Below are positions 24,401-33,889 of a stretch of DNA of 64,000 nt, piece after piece; the stretch's first letter is position 1, and the number at the start of each line of letters is the position of its first letter. Below the pieces are notes generated by a model. That model searched no databases. It saw only the letters and a program-made list of their open reading frames with translations, and was not told the origin of the DNA. The position numbers and the translations under genes were made by a program. The stretch is from Ridgeia piscesae (Eukaryota > Annelida > Polychaeta > Sabellida > Siboglinidae), in NCBI GenBank assembly GCA_025642075.2, contig JAODUO010000640.1, positions 226,501 to 290,500 on the forward strand. Reading direction: 5' to 3'.

Positions 24401-27400
24401 ACCAACAGGTTGGTCAGTGATGTTCTCATGTCACCAACAGGTTGGTCAGTGATGTGTCATATCAACAACAGGTCGGTCAGTGATGTTGTCTCATGTCACC
24501 AACAGGTTGGTCAGTGATGTTCTCATGTCACCAACAGGTGGTCAGTGATGTTGTCTCATGTCACAACAGGTCGGTCAGTGATGTTGTCTCATGTCACCAA
24601 CAGGTGGTCAGTGATGTTCTCATGTCACCAACAGGTGGTCAGTGATGTTGTCTCATGTCACCAACAGGTCGGTCAGTGATGTGTCATTCACAACAGGTTG
24701 GTCAGTGATGTTGTCTCATGTCAACAACAGGTCGGTCAGTGATGTTGTCTCATGTCACCAACAGGTTGGTCAGTGATGTGTCATTCACCAACAGGTGGTC
24801 AGTGATGTTCTCATGTCACCAACAGGTCGGTCAGTGATGTTGTCTCATGTCACCAACAGGTTGGTCAGTGATGTGTCATTCAACAACAGGTCGGTCAGTG
24901 ATTTGTCTCATGTCACCAACAGGTCGGTCAGTGATGTTGTCTCATGTCACCAACAGGTTGGTCAGTGATGTTCATTCAACAACAGGTCGGTCAGTGATGT
25001 TGTCTCATGTCACCAACAGGTCGGTCAGTGATGTTGTCTCATGTCACCAACAGGTTGGTCAGTGATGTGTCATTCAACAACAGGTCGGTCAGTGATGTTG
25101 TCTCATGTCACCAACAGGTTGGTCAGTGATGTGTCTCATGTCACCAACAGGTCGGTCAGTGATGTGTCATATCAACAACAGGTCGGTCAGTGATGTTGTC
25201 TCATGTCACCAACAGGTCGGTCAGTGATGTTCTCATGTCACCAACAGGTGGTCAGTGATGTGTCATTCAACAACAGGTCGGTCAGTGATGTGTCTCATGT
25301 CACCAACAGGTCGGTCAGTGATGTGTCTCATGTCACCAACAGGTTGGTCAGTGATGTTGTCTCATGTCACCAACAGGTCGGTCAGTGATGTGTCTCATGT
25401 CACCAACAGGTTGGTCAGTGATGTTCTCATGTCACCAACAGGTCGGTCAGTGATGTTGTCTCATGTCACCAACAGGTCGGTCAGTGATGTTGTCTCATGT
25501 CACCAACAGGTTGGTCAGTGATGTTCTCATGTCACCAACAGGTCGGTCAGTGATGTTGTCTCATGTCACCAACAGGTCGGTCAGTGATGTTGTCTCATGT
25601 CACCAACAGGTTGGTCAGTGATGTTCTCATGTCACCAACAGGTCGGTCAGTGATTTGTCTCATGTCACCAACAGGTGGTCAGTGATGTTGTCTCATGTCA
25701 CCAACAGGTCGGTCAGTGATGTGTCTCATGTCACCAACAGGTCGGTCAGTGATGTTGTCTCATGTCACCAACAGGTCGGTCAGTGATGTTGTCTCATGTC
25801 ACCAACAGGTTGGTCAGTGATGTGTCTCATGTCACCAACAGGTCGGTCAGTGATGTTGTCTCATGTCACAACAGGTTGGTCAGTGATGTGTCTCATGTCA
25901 CCAACAGGTCGGTCAGTGATGTTCTCATGTCACCAACAGGTCGGTCAGTGATGTTGTCTCATGTCACAACAGGTTGGTCAGTGATGTTGTCATGTCACCA
26001 ACAGGTCGGTCAGTGATGTTGTCATGTACAACGTGGTCAGTGATGTTCATGTCACAACAGGTTGGTCAGTGATGTGTCATTCAACAACAGGTCGGTCAGT
26101 GATGTTGTCTCATGTCACAACAGGTGGTCAGTGATGTGTCATTCAACAACAGGTCGGTCAGTGATGTTGTCTCAGTACCAACGGTCGGCATGATGGCTCA
26201 TGTCACTCAACAGTTGGTCAGTGATGTGTCATACACCAACAGGTCGGTCAGTGATGTTGTCTCATTCACAACAGTGGCAGTGTGTCTCATGTCACCAACA
26301 GGTGGTCAGTGATGTGTCATATCACCAACAGGTCGGTCAGTGATGTTGTCTCATGTCACCAACAGGTTGGTCAGTGATGTGTCCATGTCAACCAACAGGT
26401 TGGTCAGTGATGTTGTCTCATGTCAACAACAGGTCGGTCAGTGATGTTGTCTCATGTCACCAACAGGTTGGTCAGTGATGTTCTCATGTCACCAACAGGT
26501 CGGTCAGTGATGTTGTCTCATGTCACCAACAGGTCGGTCAGTGATGTTGTCTCATGTCACCAACAGGTTGGTCAGTGATGTTCTCATGTCACCAACAGGT
26601 CGGTCAGTGATGTTGTCTCATGTCACCAACAGGTTGGTCAGTGATGTTCTCATGTCACCAACAGGTCGGTCAGTGATGTTGTCTCATGTCACCAACAGGT
26701 CGGTCAGTGATGTTGTCTCATGTCACCAACAGGTCGGTCAGTGATGTTCTCATGTCACCAACAGGTCGGTCAGTGATGTTGTCTCATGTCACCAACAGGT
26801 CGGTCAGTGATGTTGTCTCATGTCACCAACAGGTCGGTCAGTGATGTTGTCTCATGTCACCAACAGGTCGGTCAGTGATGTTGTCTCATGTCACCAACAG
26901 GTCGGTCAGTGATGTGTCTCATGTCACCAACAGGTCGGTCAGTGATGTTCTCATGTCACCAACAGGTCGGTCAGTGATGTTGTCTCATGTCACCAACAGG
27001 TCGGTCAGTGATGTTGTCTCATGTCACCAACAGGTCGGTCAGTGATGTTCTCATGTCACCAACAGGTCGGTCAGTGATGTTCTCATGTCACTAATGGGTT
27101 GGTCAGTGATGTTCTCATGTCACCAACAGGTCGGTCAGTGATGTTCTCATGTCACTAACAGGTTGGTCAGTGATGTGTCATATCAACAACAGGTCGGTCA
27201 GTGATGTTGTCTCATGTCACCAACAGGTCGGTCAGTGATGTTCTCATGTCACCAACAGGTCGGTCAGTGATGTTCTCATGTCACCAACAGGTCGGTCAGT
27301 GATATTGTCTCATGTCACCAACAGGTCGGTCAGTGATGTTGTCTCATGTCACCAACAGGTCGGTCAGTGATGTTGGAACAACCGCGCAAGACTGGAAACA

Positions 27401-28609
27401 AAGTCATCTCACACATGTTGACAAGTCATGGAGGAGAGATCTACATCCACATCTTGATGACATCGCGGTCAATCCTGGAAGACCCTCCTTCCATCAGTGA
27501 GGGCAGTGGGGGCCGCATCACCGACTACCGCATTAATGTAGGTCATACACATCCCTGTTGGTCATGCACACTGACTACTTCATCAGTGTGGGTCACACTG
27601 TATTGACTATTACATCATCATCATCATTGTGTAGCCATAGTGTCCCGTGGTTGGGCGAAGGCCTCAGCATGCTGCTTCTACATCTGTCTATGTTGTGCTA
27701 TCCTCTGCTAGATAAACCCTTCCAGTAGTCGTCTAGTTCATCTCTCCACCGTCCTCTAGGTCTTTTCTTTTTGTAGGGTCTCCAGGTGATACGTAGTTTC
27801 CATCCAATGGTTGTCTCGTATCTTGCTATTGTTATGACACTGACTACCACATCACCATAGGCCAAACATCATTGAAGGTCATGCATCACTGACTACATCA
27901 CGGTCTACTGCATGACTATAAATCACACATCATTGACTACCACATCAATATTTGTTTAAAAAATCAGATTACACATACTTTGACATTTCTATAAAACACT
28001 GATTCGGAAACAGATTTGACTCAGTGTTCCAATAATGACATTTAAAAACATGTTTCCATTATGTTATATGTTGTAATGTTTTAAAACATTCAATTAAATA
28101 CAGTCTTAACAAAATATAAGGAAATGCAATGATAACCAAGACATGCTGTAATTACACTGTATACTCACGTGTGTGTGTGCACACGCGGGTGCGCATGCAT
28201 GCATGTGTGTGCTCCAGACACCACTATAGCCCCTGCCCTAGTGTGTGCAATGTTTCAGGACTTTGGAGAGATGATGCGTCAGAACTGGCTCGCTCCAGTC
28301 GCAGATGTTTCTGGCTTTGAAGAGCTACCCATACAGAGAGGTAGCGTTTATTCATTATCAAATTAAACCAAAGCATAGCCATAATATGAAAATACTGTGC
28401 AATAAATATAAGAGAAATTAAGCATTTTAATGCGAGTCTGTTGTGATGGTCAGTGTTGGTTTCAGCTTCCAGCTACTTGTGTATTATGTCAGTGCGTATG
28501 TTTTATATACTATATATTTAGTGATACACCTTATTGTACATGGTATCAAGATGGTTCCCATAACGCGATATGACTGGATTATTGAAGACCAGATAAATGA
28601 GACATGACT

Positions 28610-28642
<33 letters not shown>

Positions 28643-31600
28643 TATATATATTATATATAATGTACATATATATAATATATATATATATAATATATATGTA
28701 TATATATATATTATGTGTATACATATATAATATGTATATATTATATGTATATAATAATATATATATATTATATGTATATGTATATAATATATATAATGTA
28801 TATACATATATAATATATATATATATATAATGTATATACACTGTACATATATAATATATATATCCACACCTACTACAAACACCAGCCCTGGTAATAATAA
28901 TAAAACAAAGACAAATATGAAAATAAAAGACACATCACATTTATTTGTCAGAAGTGATGTGGACACGTGTTGACTCAGTGATGTTGTAGTGGTCAGTGTT
29001 GACTCAGTGATGTTGTAGTGGTCAGTGTTGACTCAGTGATGTTGTAGTGGTCAGTGTTGACTCAGTGATGTTGTAGTGGTCAGTGTTTTTTTGCAGCAAG
29101 GAGTCAGTTGGAGAGAATTACACGGCACTGGCCACTGGTCATCGGTGACACCATCATTTTCAACCTGCTCCCGGTCAGTCATAGTTTTCTTTGCTAATTG
29201 TGCAGTTGGGCAGTGAATGTGGTCAAGCTACTTGACAGGCCAGTCTTCTGTATGCTGTCACACGGTGTACTGAGTTGTAAGGTACCTGTACATGGTATGA
29301 GCCCACTTAAGACCAAGCTAAGTAGAACTTTGATAACTAGAAGTATTGCCCTACTGGTTTCACTTATCCAGAGTGTACTGTCATTGTTTATTTGAGAATG
29401 AAAACTGTAATGGCCTAAACAAGATCCAAAGACTAACAGAAATTAGAACTCATTAATTTTGTTTCATTCATTCAATTTAAAAGTGTTGTTGTTGCAGCAA
29501 GTACAGCCTCTTTCACCAGTAATCATTGCTGTGTGTTGTTGTTGCAGCAAGTACTGCCTCTTTCACCAGTAATCATTGCTGTGTGTTGTTGTTGCAGCAA
29601 GTACTGCCTCTTTCACCAGTAATCATTGCTGTGTGTTGTTGTTGCAGCAAGTACTGCCTCTTTCACCAGTAATCATTGCTGTGTGTTGGTGTTGCAACAA
29701 GAACTGCTTATTTCACCAGTAATCATTGCTGTGTTGTTGTTGCAATAAGAACTGCCTTTTTCACCAGTAGCCATTGCTGTGTGTTGTTGTTGCAGCAAGT
29801 GATGCCTCTTTCACCAGTAATCATTGCTGTGTGTTGTTGTTGCAGCAAGTGCTGCCTATTTCACCAGTAATCATTGCTATGTGTTGTTGTTGCAACAAAT
29901 ACTGTCTCTTTCACCAGTAATCATTGCTGTGTGTTGTTGTTGCAACAAGAACTGCTTATTTCACCAGTAATCATTGCTGTGTTGTTGTTGCAGCGAGTAC
30001 TGCCTCTTTCACCAGTATTCATTGCTGTGTGTTGTTGTTGCAGCAGCAAATACTGTCTCTTTCACCAGTAATCATTGCTGTGTGTTGTTGTTGCAGCAAG
30101 TGCAGCCACTTCCATCACTAATCATCAAGGAAACGATGTCAGAATCCGAGTCACTAGAATGCAAGAAAGCCATCTATCGACTCGTTTCCATGGAAAGTCA
30201 CAATGAACCACTGCCGGTGCCCCCTAGTGGTACACGCGGTAAAGGACCTAAGCGGTGAGACATTTAAGAAAATTGACATATCTCTGTTGGGGTCATGGTG
30301 GGTATGTAGGAAACTGGGAACACGTCCTACCAGGGTAGTTAGTGGCCTGAGAGGCCATAGCCTCATACTGGGTGAGAGGCCATAGCCTCATACTGGGTGA
30401 GAGGCCATAGCCTCATACTGGGTGAGAGGCCATAGCCTCATACTGGGTGAGAGTCCATAGCCTCATACTGGCCTTATTTTGGCTTTGTAGTGAGCTCATG
30501 GCCTTATATTGAGCTTATGGCCTTTACTGGGCTCTGTCTTATTTTTGGCTCATGGTCTTGTCAGAGCTCATGGTCTTATTTTTGGGTAATGGCCTTATAT
30601 TAACTCATGGCTTTATGTTTGATTAATGGCCGTATGCTCAGCTCAAGGCTAGGGACATGAGATAACACAAGTTTTCATTTTTTTCAGTTGTGACATCAAC
30701 ATTATTATTTTAATGTTTTTAAACAAAAAAATTGGCATAGCATTACATATAGACACATTATGGATTGACAGCAATGTCTTTAGAACAACAACTAGTACCA
30801 TCACTATTGTACATGGAAAATAATTCTATAATAAAACGTAATAAAAAGCACCTGAAAGAATACTGTGATTGGTTCGGCTGTCATGACAATCACTGACACT
30901 TGATGTTGAGGTTCACCATTAATCACACACAATACATCAACTTTATGTTGGCCAGAGAGGAGCAGTATCGCCAGATGTGGAGTGAGCTGGAGAAGTTTGT
31001 GCGTGCGCATGCGGGCTCCTCCAGCATGCACCACAAGGTGCTGGAGTGTGTGCTGGAGTGCAAGAAGCCGTCGGTGGACGACGGCCACGGAGGCTCGCCC
31101 ACTGGGGAGGACAGGAAACCATCACTCCTAGAGCTGGAGCAGGCCGCATGGAAGGAACTGGACAGGTGAACAGTCTCACAGTCTCACTGTGCCACCAGGG
31201 TCCTGTGCACTCTTGCACAACCATAGTGGTATTACTCAGTTTGACTTGTTCTATCAAAAGAAACAAAACATTGATTTAATTAGTGGTACAGTTAGAACCA
31301 CTACATACACATACACAGACATCATTTTATAGGAACATATTATGTTTAGCATTCAGAAGCATGTGAAAGGAGGATTTGACATCATATTGAAGAGGATGTA
31401 ATGTCACAATGAAACAATAATTATTATAGTTTTGATTACAAAAAAATAGAACCTGCAAAGTGTCTAACTGGTCAATATTTGACATCAGTCTTTAGTATTG
31501 GTTGTATGGTGTTGTGAGAGTGTGTTGCTGTTGGTGGCAGGTATGAGAAGGTGCCAGACAGGCGGGACACACTGAAGATAGACACACCAGAGTCTCCTCC

Positions 31601-33175
31601 GCCGACCAAACGCATCAAGGCAGAGAAACCACATGCCATCAGTCGCACCACTGGTAAACACAGTCACACGTACACATGTCAGTCGCACCACTGGTAAACA
31701 CAGTCACACTTACACATGTCAGTCGCACCACTGGTAAACACAGTCACACTTACACATGTCAGTCACACCACTGGTAAACACAGTCACATTTACACATGTC
31801 AGTCGCATCACTGATAAACACAGTCACACTTACACATGTCAGTCGCACCACTGGTAAACACAGTCACACTTACACATGTCAGTCACACCACTGGTAAACA
31901 CAGTCACATTTACACATGTCAGTCGCACCACTGGTAAACACAGTCACACTTACAACACATGTCAGTCACACCACTGGTAAACACAGTCACACTTACACAT
32001 GTCAGATGCACCACTGGTAAACACAGTCACACTTACACATGTCAGTCGCACCACTGGTAAACACAGTCACACTTACAACACATGTCAGTCGCACCACTGG
32101 TAAACACAGTCACACTTACACATGTCAGTCGCACCACTGGTAAACACAGTCACACTTACACATGTCAGTCGCACCACTGGTAAACACAGTCACACTTACG
32201 TATGTCAGTCACACCACTGGTAAACACAGTCACACTTACACATGTCAGTCGCACCACTGGTAAACACAGTCACACTTACGTATGTCAGTCACACCACTGG
32301 TAAATAAAAATGATGGTGGTGGGTCTTCTGAGTCATTCACGAGCTGAAGGTTGTTTTCAGCTTGTCAGTGACAATATGTTGTTGTTGTTGACAGGTCACG
32401 AGTCACTGTTGTCAATGTGGACCAGCAGACTAAAGGCGCAACATTCAAATCATCATGCCGAGTTTGCTGGCCGGGCAGAGAGCAACGGCCACAAGGCAGA
32501 CCTGTATATACATCTCAATGACAACCCTAAGGGGTAAATACCAATACTTTTACATTCTGATAGTTCCTAGTCGATTGCTTAACAGTATTAGAATAAAACA
32601 ATAAAGTATCCAGTTTTGCCATCTATTTATGCTGTGGTACTTAGAGTAATGCACATATATTTATATATTACCAGTGAAATGGTGTAATGTTTTATGCTGA
32701 AGTATAAGCTTAATCAATTCACTGAAGTTCACTGAAGACACAGGTACAAGGCAGTGATTGGTCTAAGCTGTAAGGAATATTTTGTATGTAAAAAACCAGC
32801 ATTTTGGTTACTTGTGACAGTGTGAAGTGATAAACGTGACTAATGTTCATTGTAATTCATGTTACAGTACCGCTAGACTGTAAGGTGCTGGCATGTATAA
32901 TTACGGAGTAATACATTAGATCTAACTGGTGTAATGGCAGTAGGTTGCCACAGTGAATACAGCTAGTTTTCGTTCAAGTCATGTGCTCGAGTTAGATGTC
33001 TCTTATAAAACATGGCAGTAACATGTCTACCCACCTGACACCCTTTAAACCTATGCTACCACCTGTAATATATGTTGTATTACAAAACCAAAGTAACACC
33101 TGTACTTACCTATGCTCTCTTTCTTTCAGAAACAAGAAAAATGGTGGCATGCCAGGGAAGACGAATGGCACATAG
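5124..33175 (+). CDS. INTS13: Integrator complex subunit 13 (Asunder), 16 exons found
   Basis: INTS13 belongs to the nuclear Integrator complex, which cleaves snRNA and other nascent transcripts; its C-terminal tail docks on the cleavage module (INTS4/9/11). Joined coding exons: 5124-5345, 5680-5754, 9182-9385, 10123-10199, 13011-13101, 13490-13618, 15307-15391, 15790-15888, 27359-27537, 28259-28340, 29097-29173, 30097-30254, 30956-31165, 31541-31653, 32395-32533, 33130-33175. All junctions are GT-AG and the phases join to 661 codons plus TAG. Family landmarks seen: GIIPLAP and KSLWTC near residue 40-50, NRGRIICLT (exon 3), LKWCTPRTN (exon 8), EQPRK and SHGGEI with LEDPPSISEG (exon 9), GTRGKGPKR (exon 12), SLLSMWTSRL with HAEFAG (exon 15). 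A basic TKRIKAEK in exon 14 may be a nuclear localisation signal. The product is about 45 residues shorter than the human protein as I recall it; one conserved segment between exons 8 and 9 was not found. Only the coding start is assigned; a 5' UTR exon could lie upstream. Confidence 0.95.
5680..5754 (+). CDS. INTS13: INTS13 exon 2 (residues 75-99)
   Basis: Acceptor attacag, donor gtgtgt, 25 codons in phase 0. It encodes LVLSD and VNSWEQQEQN, matching the family block that follows exon 1. Confidence 0.93.
5755..6861 (+). other. INTS13 intron 2, unique part
   Basis: AT-rich intron DNA with a (TA)n run at 6176-6202; no exon or element recognised. Confidence 0.6.
6862..9148. repeat. 17-bp minisatellite, INTS13 intron 2
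   Basis: Unit TACATTGAATGAGTGTG, about 125 copies with frequent 2-4 bp deletions (e.g. TACATGATGAG). A non-repeat island at 7030-7160 and a small one near 8897-8930 share AATTTCAGTGAGTGT, hinting at the original intron sequence. As 17 is not a multiple of 3, three frames of the - strand stay open and give long spurious ORFs. It stops about 33 bp before exon 3. Confidence 0.97.
9182..9385 (+). CDS. INTS13: INTS13 exon 3 (residues 100-167)
   Basis: Acceptor ccctgccccag, donor gtaaca, 68 codons. It encodes LMLTLARQGPP, YGLTEAVELLC and ANRGRIICLTSLK, all INTS13 landmarks. It begins only about 30 bases after the end of the 17-bp minisatellite. Confidence 0.95.
9416..9560. repeat. (TA)n microsatellite, INTS13 intron 3
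   Basis: Nearly pure alternating TA for about 60 bp, then shorter TA blocks with T-runs, starting 30 bp after the exon 3 donor. Confidence 0.95.
9720..9915. repeat. 19-bp minisatellite, INTS13 intron 3
   Basis: Unit GATGGGACACTGTTTCACA or GATGTGACACTGTTTCACA, about ten copies that decay toward the right. Confidence 0.93.
10123..10199 (+). CDS. INTS13: INTS13 exon 4 (residues 168-192)
   Basis: It encodes SHIHMIEECMQDVL and AASTD and ends in phase 2 before gtaggt. Two AGs lie close together (gcagtgag); only the second (bases 10121-10122) keeps the frame, because the first gives an immediate TGA. The last 8 coding bases and the donor are copied in every unit of the array that follows. Confidence 0.88.
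10200..12535 (+). repeat. 47-50-bp donor array, INTS13 intron 4
   Basis: About 48 units, starting at the exon 4 donor. Each unit holds pyrimidine-rich sequence ending CCACTTACCACTTACAG, then GTGCACAGACAA, then the donor GTAGGT. ACAGACAA|GTAGGT is an exact copy of the exon 4 edge. Two unit subtypes (TCTCAGCC and TCTCTTAGCC) alternate regularly at 11900-12420, a higher-order pattern. Confidence 0.96.
12536..12870. repeat. Degenerate ~30-bp repeat, INTS13 intron 4
   Basis: Six or more loose copies built on TGACAGATGTCTATTACCCC and ATCAGTTACTGACA. Older and more diverged than the neighbouring array. Confidence 0.75.
13011..13101 (+). CDS. INTS13: INTS13 exon 5 (residues 193-223)
   Basis: Acceptor tcttccag, donor gtgagc. 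The split codon from exon 4 is completed and the exon reads LELVLVHVVPV, matching the family block ELVLIH. Confidence 0.93.
13490..13618 (+). CDS. INTS13: INTS13 exon 6 (residues 224-266)
   Basis: Acceptor cttcag, donor gtaggt, 43 codons: SEVHVSQSGRFIATK, QHFKLSCTTVTGIPMK. Degenerate copies of its 3' edge recur about 500-570 bp downstream. Confidence 0.94.
13625..14240. repeat. ~20-bp minisatellite, INTS13 intron 6
   Basis: Units such as ATCAACCTACATCACTCAC, about 27 copies, starting a few bases after the exon 6 donor. At 14125 and 14191 copies of the exon 6 edge reappear (ACCCATGAA and ATACCCATGAAG followed by ataaat or ataagt), so the donor GT has become AT in the copies. Confidence 0.92.
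14274..15250. repeat. ~26-bp minisatellite, INTS13 intron 6
   Basis: Unit around TTTACACCATGATCTCATGA followed by ACATCAG or ACATATG, about 36 copies. CATGATCTCATG is near-palindromic, so both strands stay open as ORFs for about 100 codons. Confidence 0.95.
15307..15391 (+). CDS. INTS13: INTS13 exon 7 (residues 267-294)
   Basis: Acceptor acaacag, donor gtacag, ends in phase 1. It encodes SANYDVELLHSRQTHLEV, matching the family motif ANYDVELLH. Its last 25 or so bases and the donor are repeated in tandem right after the exon. Confidence 0.93.
15392..15694 (+). repeat. 37-bp donor array, INTS13 intron 7
   Basis: About eight nearly identical units. Each contains CACACCTGGAGGTGTCTAGA then ACAG|GTACAG, an exact copy of the exon 7 end and its donor. 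The near identity suggests a very recent expansion. ACACCTGGAGGTGT is a perfect inverted repeat. Confidence 0.97.
15790..15888 (+). CDS. INTS13: INTS13 exon 8 (residues 295-327)
   Basis: Acceptor acttcag, donor gtaagg, phase 1 at both ends. It encodes DTVTLKWCTPRTNAV, matching the very conserved TLKWCTPRTN. About 49 bases of its 3' end plus gtaagga form the unit of the largest donor array in the window. Confidence 0.95.
15889..21560 (+). repeat. 54-56-bp donor array, INTS13 intron 8 (well preserved part)
   Basis: About 103 units. Each has gtaagga followed by about 49 bases copied from the end of exon 8 (ATAGACACAGTCACTCTCAA through CACCAATGCAGTTG) and again the donor gtaagg. Variants: with or without ACAC in GACACAGTC, and CGC, CTC, CAC or TGC before ACCAATG; blocks of variants recur in the same order, showing segmental amplification. 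Confidence 0.97.
21561..22440 (+). repeat. Degraded junction between two arrays, INTS13 intron 8
   Basis: The 55-bp repeat decays abruptly with many indels in every unit, and at about 22430 turns into the 34-bp acceptor array. The error pattern (indels everywhere, unit order lost) looks like poor long-read consensus rather than age. The conserved INTS13 segment expected between exons 8 and 9 should lie here but I cannot find it. Confidence 0.7.
22441..27358 (+). repeat. 34-bp acceptor array, INTS13 intron 8/exon 9 edge
   Basis: About 150 units. Each consists of TCTCATGTCACCAACAG then GTCGGTCAGTGATGTTG: an acceptor and the first 17 bases of exon 9. Common variants read GTCATATCAACAACAG or lack TG. 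It runs directly into the real exon 9. A noisy patch at 25990-26310 again looks like poor consensus. Confidence 0.97.
27359..27537 (+). CDS. INTS13: INTS13 exon 9 (residues 328-387)
   Basis: Acceptor caccaacag, donor gtaggt. It encodes RSVMLEQPRKTGNKVISHM, SHGGEIYIHI, LEDPPSISEG and RITDYRI. The entering phase (1) equals the exit phase of exon 8, so exons 8 and 9 join in frame, but the family segment normally between them (CTGAYR and SCLTNFLLN region) is absent. The first 17 bases and the acceptor are the unit of the upstream array. Confidence 0.94.
27610..27835 (-). mobile_element. RTE-like LINE 3' fragment, INTS13 intron 9
   Basis: On the - strand the DNA reads WRPYKKKRPRGRWRDELDDY, the kind of C-terminal end seen in RTE-type reverse transcriptases, followed by a stop, a short 3' UTR and a (GAT)n tail at 27629-27614. 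Strongly 5'-truncated and without function. Confidence 0.65.
28259..28340 (+). CDS. INTS13: INTS13 exon 10 (residues 388-414)
   Basis: Acceptor tgtttcag, donor gtagcg. It encodes DFGEMMRQNWLAPV, matching the family DFGEFMR block, and ends in phase 1. Confidence 0.92.
28610..28865. repeat. AT-only repeat, INTS13 intron 10
   Basis: About 250 bp of TA runs with regularly spaced TAATATA and GTATATA; self-complementary, so it could extrude as a cruciform. Confidence 0.95.
28965..29090. repeat. 29-bp repeat before INTS13 exon 11
   Basis: Four copies of GTGGTCAGTGTTGACTCAGT plus GATGTTGTA, ending 10 bp before the acceptor. TCAGTGATGTTGT is shared with the exon 9 array 1.6 kb upstream, which may mean a common origin. 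Confidence 0.9.
29097..29173 (+). CDS. INTS13: INTS13 exon 11 (residues 415-440)
   Basis: Acceptor ttttttgcag, donor gtcagt. It encodes SQLERITRHWPLVIGDTIIF, matching the family block around a conserved WP. Confidence 0.92.
29494..30096 (+). repeat. 50-bp acceptor array before INTS13 exon 12
   Basis: Twelve units. Each contains TGTTGTTGTTGCAG then CAAGTACTGCCTCTTTCACC and AGTAATCATTGCTG, a diverged copy of the acceptor and first 34 or so bases of exon 12 (CAAGTGCAGCCACTTCCATC). Every copy keeps a usable-looking CAG acceptor. Confidence 0.95.
30097..30254 (+). CDS. INTS13: INTS13 exon 12 (residues 441-492)
   Basis: Acceptor gttgttgcag, donor gtgaga, phase 2 exit. It encodes PLPSLIIKETMSESE, KKAIYRLVSME, and SGTRGKGPKR. 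Its first 34 or so bases are the source of the tandem units directly upstream. Confidence 0.95.
30360..30650. repeat. 25-bp repeat, INTS13 intron 12
   Basis: Five near-identical copies of GTGAGAGGCCATAGCCTCAT plus ACTGG at 30344-30470, then decayed GGCTCATGGCCTTAT units. GAGGCCATAGCCTC is a near palindrome. Confidence 0.9.
30956..31165 (+). CDS. INTS13: INTS13 exon 13 (residues 493-562)
   Basis: Acceptor ttggccag, donor gtgaac. It encodes EEQYRQMWSELEKFVRAH and KVLECVLECKKP, then a variable acidic stretch. The exon is GC-richer than its surroundings. Confidence 0.94.
31541..31653 (+). CDS. INTS13: INTS13 exon 14 (residues 563-600)
   Basis: Acceptor ttggtggcag, donor gtaaac, phase 1 exit. 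It encodes TPESPPPTKRIKAEKPH, a likely nuclear localisation segment. The last 14 bases and the donor are copied in the array after it. Confidence 0.9.
31654..32305 (+). repeat. 40-bp donor array, INTS13 intron 14
   Basis: About 16 units. Each has GTAAACACAGTCACACTTAC then ACATGT and CAGTCGCACCACTG, the last 14 bases of exon 14 followed by its donor. Confidence 0.96.
32395..32533 (+). CDS. INTS13: INTS13 exon 15 (residues 601-646), cleavage-module-binding tail
   Basis: Acceptor gttgacag, donor gtaaat. It encodes LLSMWTSRLKAQ, HHAEFAGRAES and ADLYIHL, the conserved C-terminal segment through which INTS13 contacts the Integrator cleavage module in other animals. Confidence 0.94.
33130..33175 (+). 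CDS. INTS13: INTS13 exon 16 (residues 647-661, stop)
   Basis: Acceptor tctttcag; it completes a split Gly codon, reads NKKNGGMPGKTNGT and ends with TAG at 33173-33175. Confidence 0.88.
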
Positions 33176-33640
33176 TCGGGAAAGCTAGCCGAGGGTACAA
33201 CATATATCTAGACATATTCACATGACCTGAAGAAATATTGAGAAGTGGGAAGATAAAACAGCAAACTACAGACATGACAAATATTGAAATACAATTTTAT
33301 GTGAATTGTGTCAGCTGAAGCACAGTTTGTATGAATTGTATGACTTATGCGACAAACTGATGAAATCACAATGATACTACATCATTGAAGTACGTGGTAC
33401 AACCAGTTTTATTGCGGAAATGTACCAACTTTAAAAAAAATTCTATGACAAAGGACCTAATACACTATTTTTTTATGAAATCGAGGAATAAAGTCAAATG
33501 GTTTGTTTAGTTATTAATGTTCTGTACAAACAGATTTGTTTATTTGATAATAAACACATTGGTACTTTTAACATGTTCTTTGTAAATAAACATTTGATAT
33601 ATTCTGTGCTTATTGTAGACAAATAAACTTTTTTTAAATT
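33176..33640 (+). terminator. INTS13 3' UTR with clustered poly(A) signals
   Basis: AT-rich, no ORF. AATAAA hexamers on the + strand at 33487-33492, 33549-33554, 33585-33590 and 33622-33627. The transcript probably ends shortly after one of the last three. Confidence 0.65.
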
Positions 33641-33889
33641 ATAAAAAAATCTGGATTACAAATATGTATTCACATGGCCTAAGTCGACAACAAATAGATA
33701 TAATAATGATTCTAGTGTTGTAGGAACAACTGTCAGACCATATTCAGTTCTAGATGGAAAATACTTATTTAGGATGTTGGTGGTTTATTTTAAGATATGC
33801 TATGGGCACTGCCATTATTGAGATTTTCCCCCAAAGCTTGGCCCTACAATCTGTATTTGTAGTGATGTCTCATAAGGTTGAATGTGTTA

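Noticed and set aside
22441..27358. Centromeric or telomeric satellite
   Set aside because: The array sits inside a conserved gene, abuts an exon whose sequence it copies, and does not match telomere motifs.
28484..28966. ORFs rich in Ile and Tyr
   Set aside because: Translation of an AT-only simple repeat.
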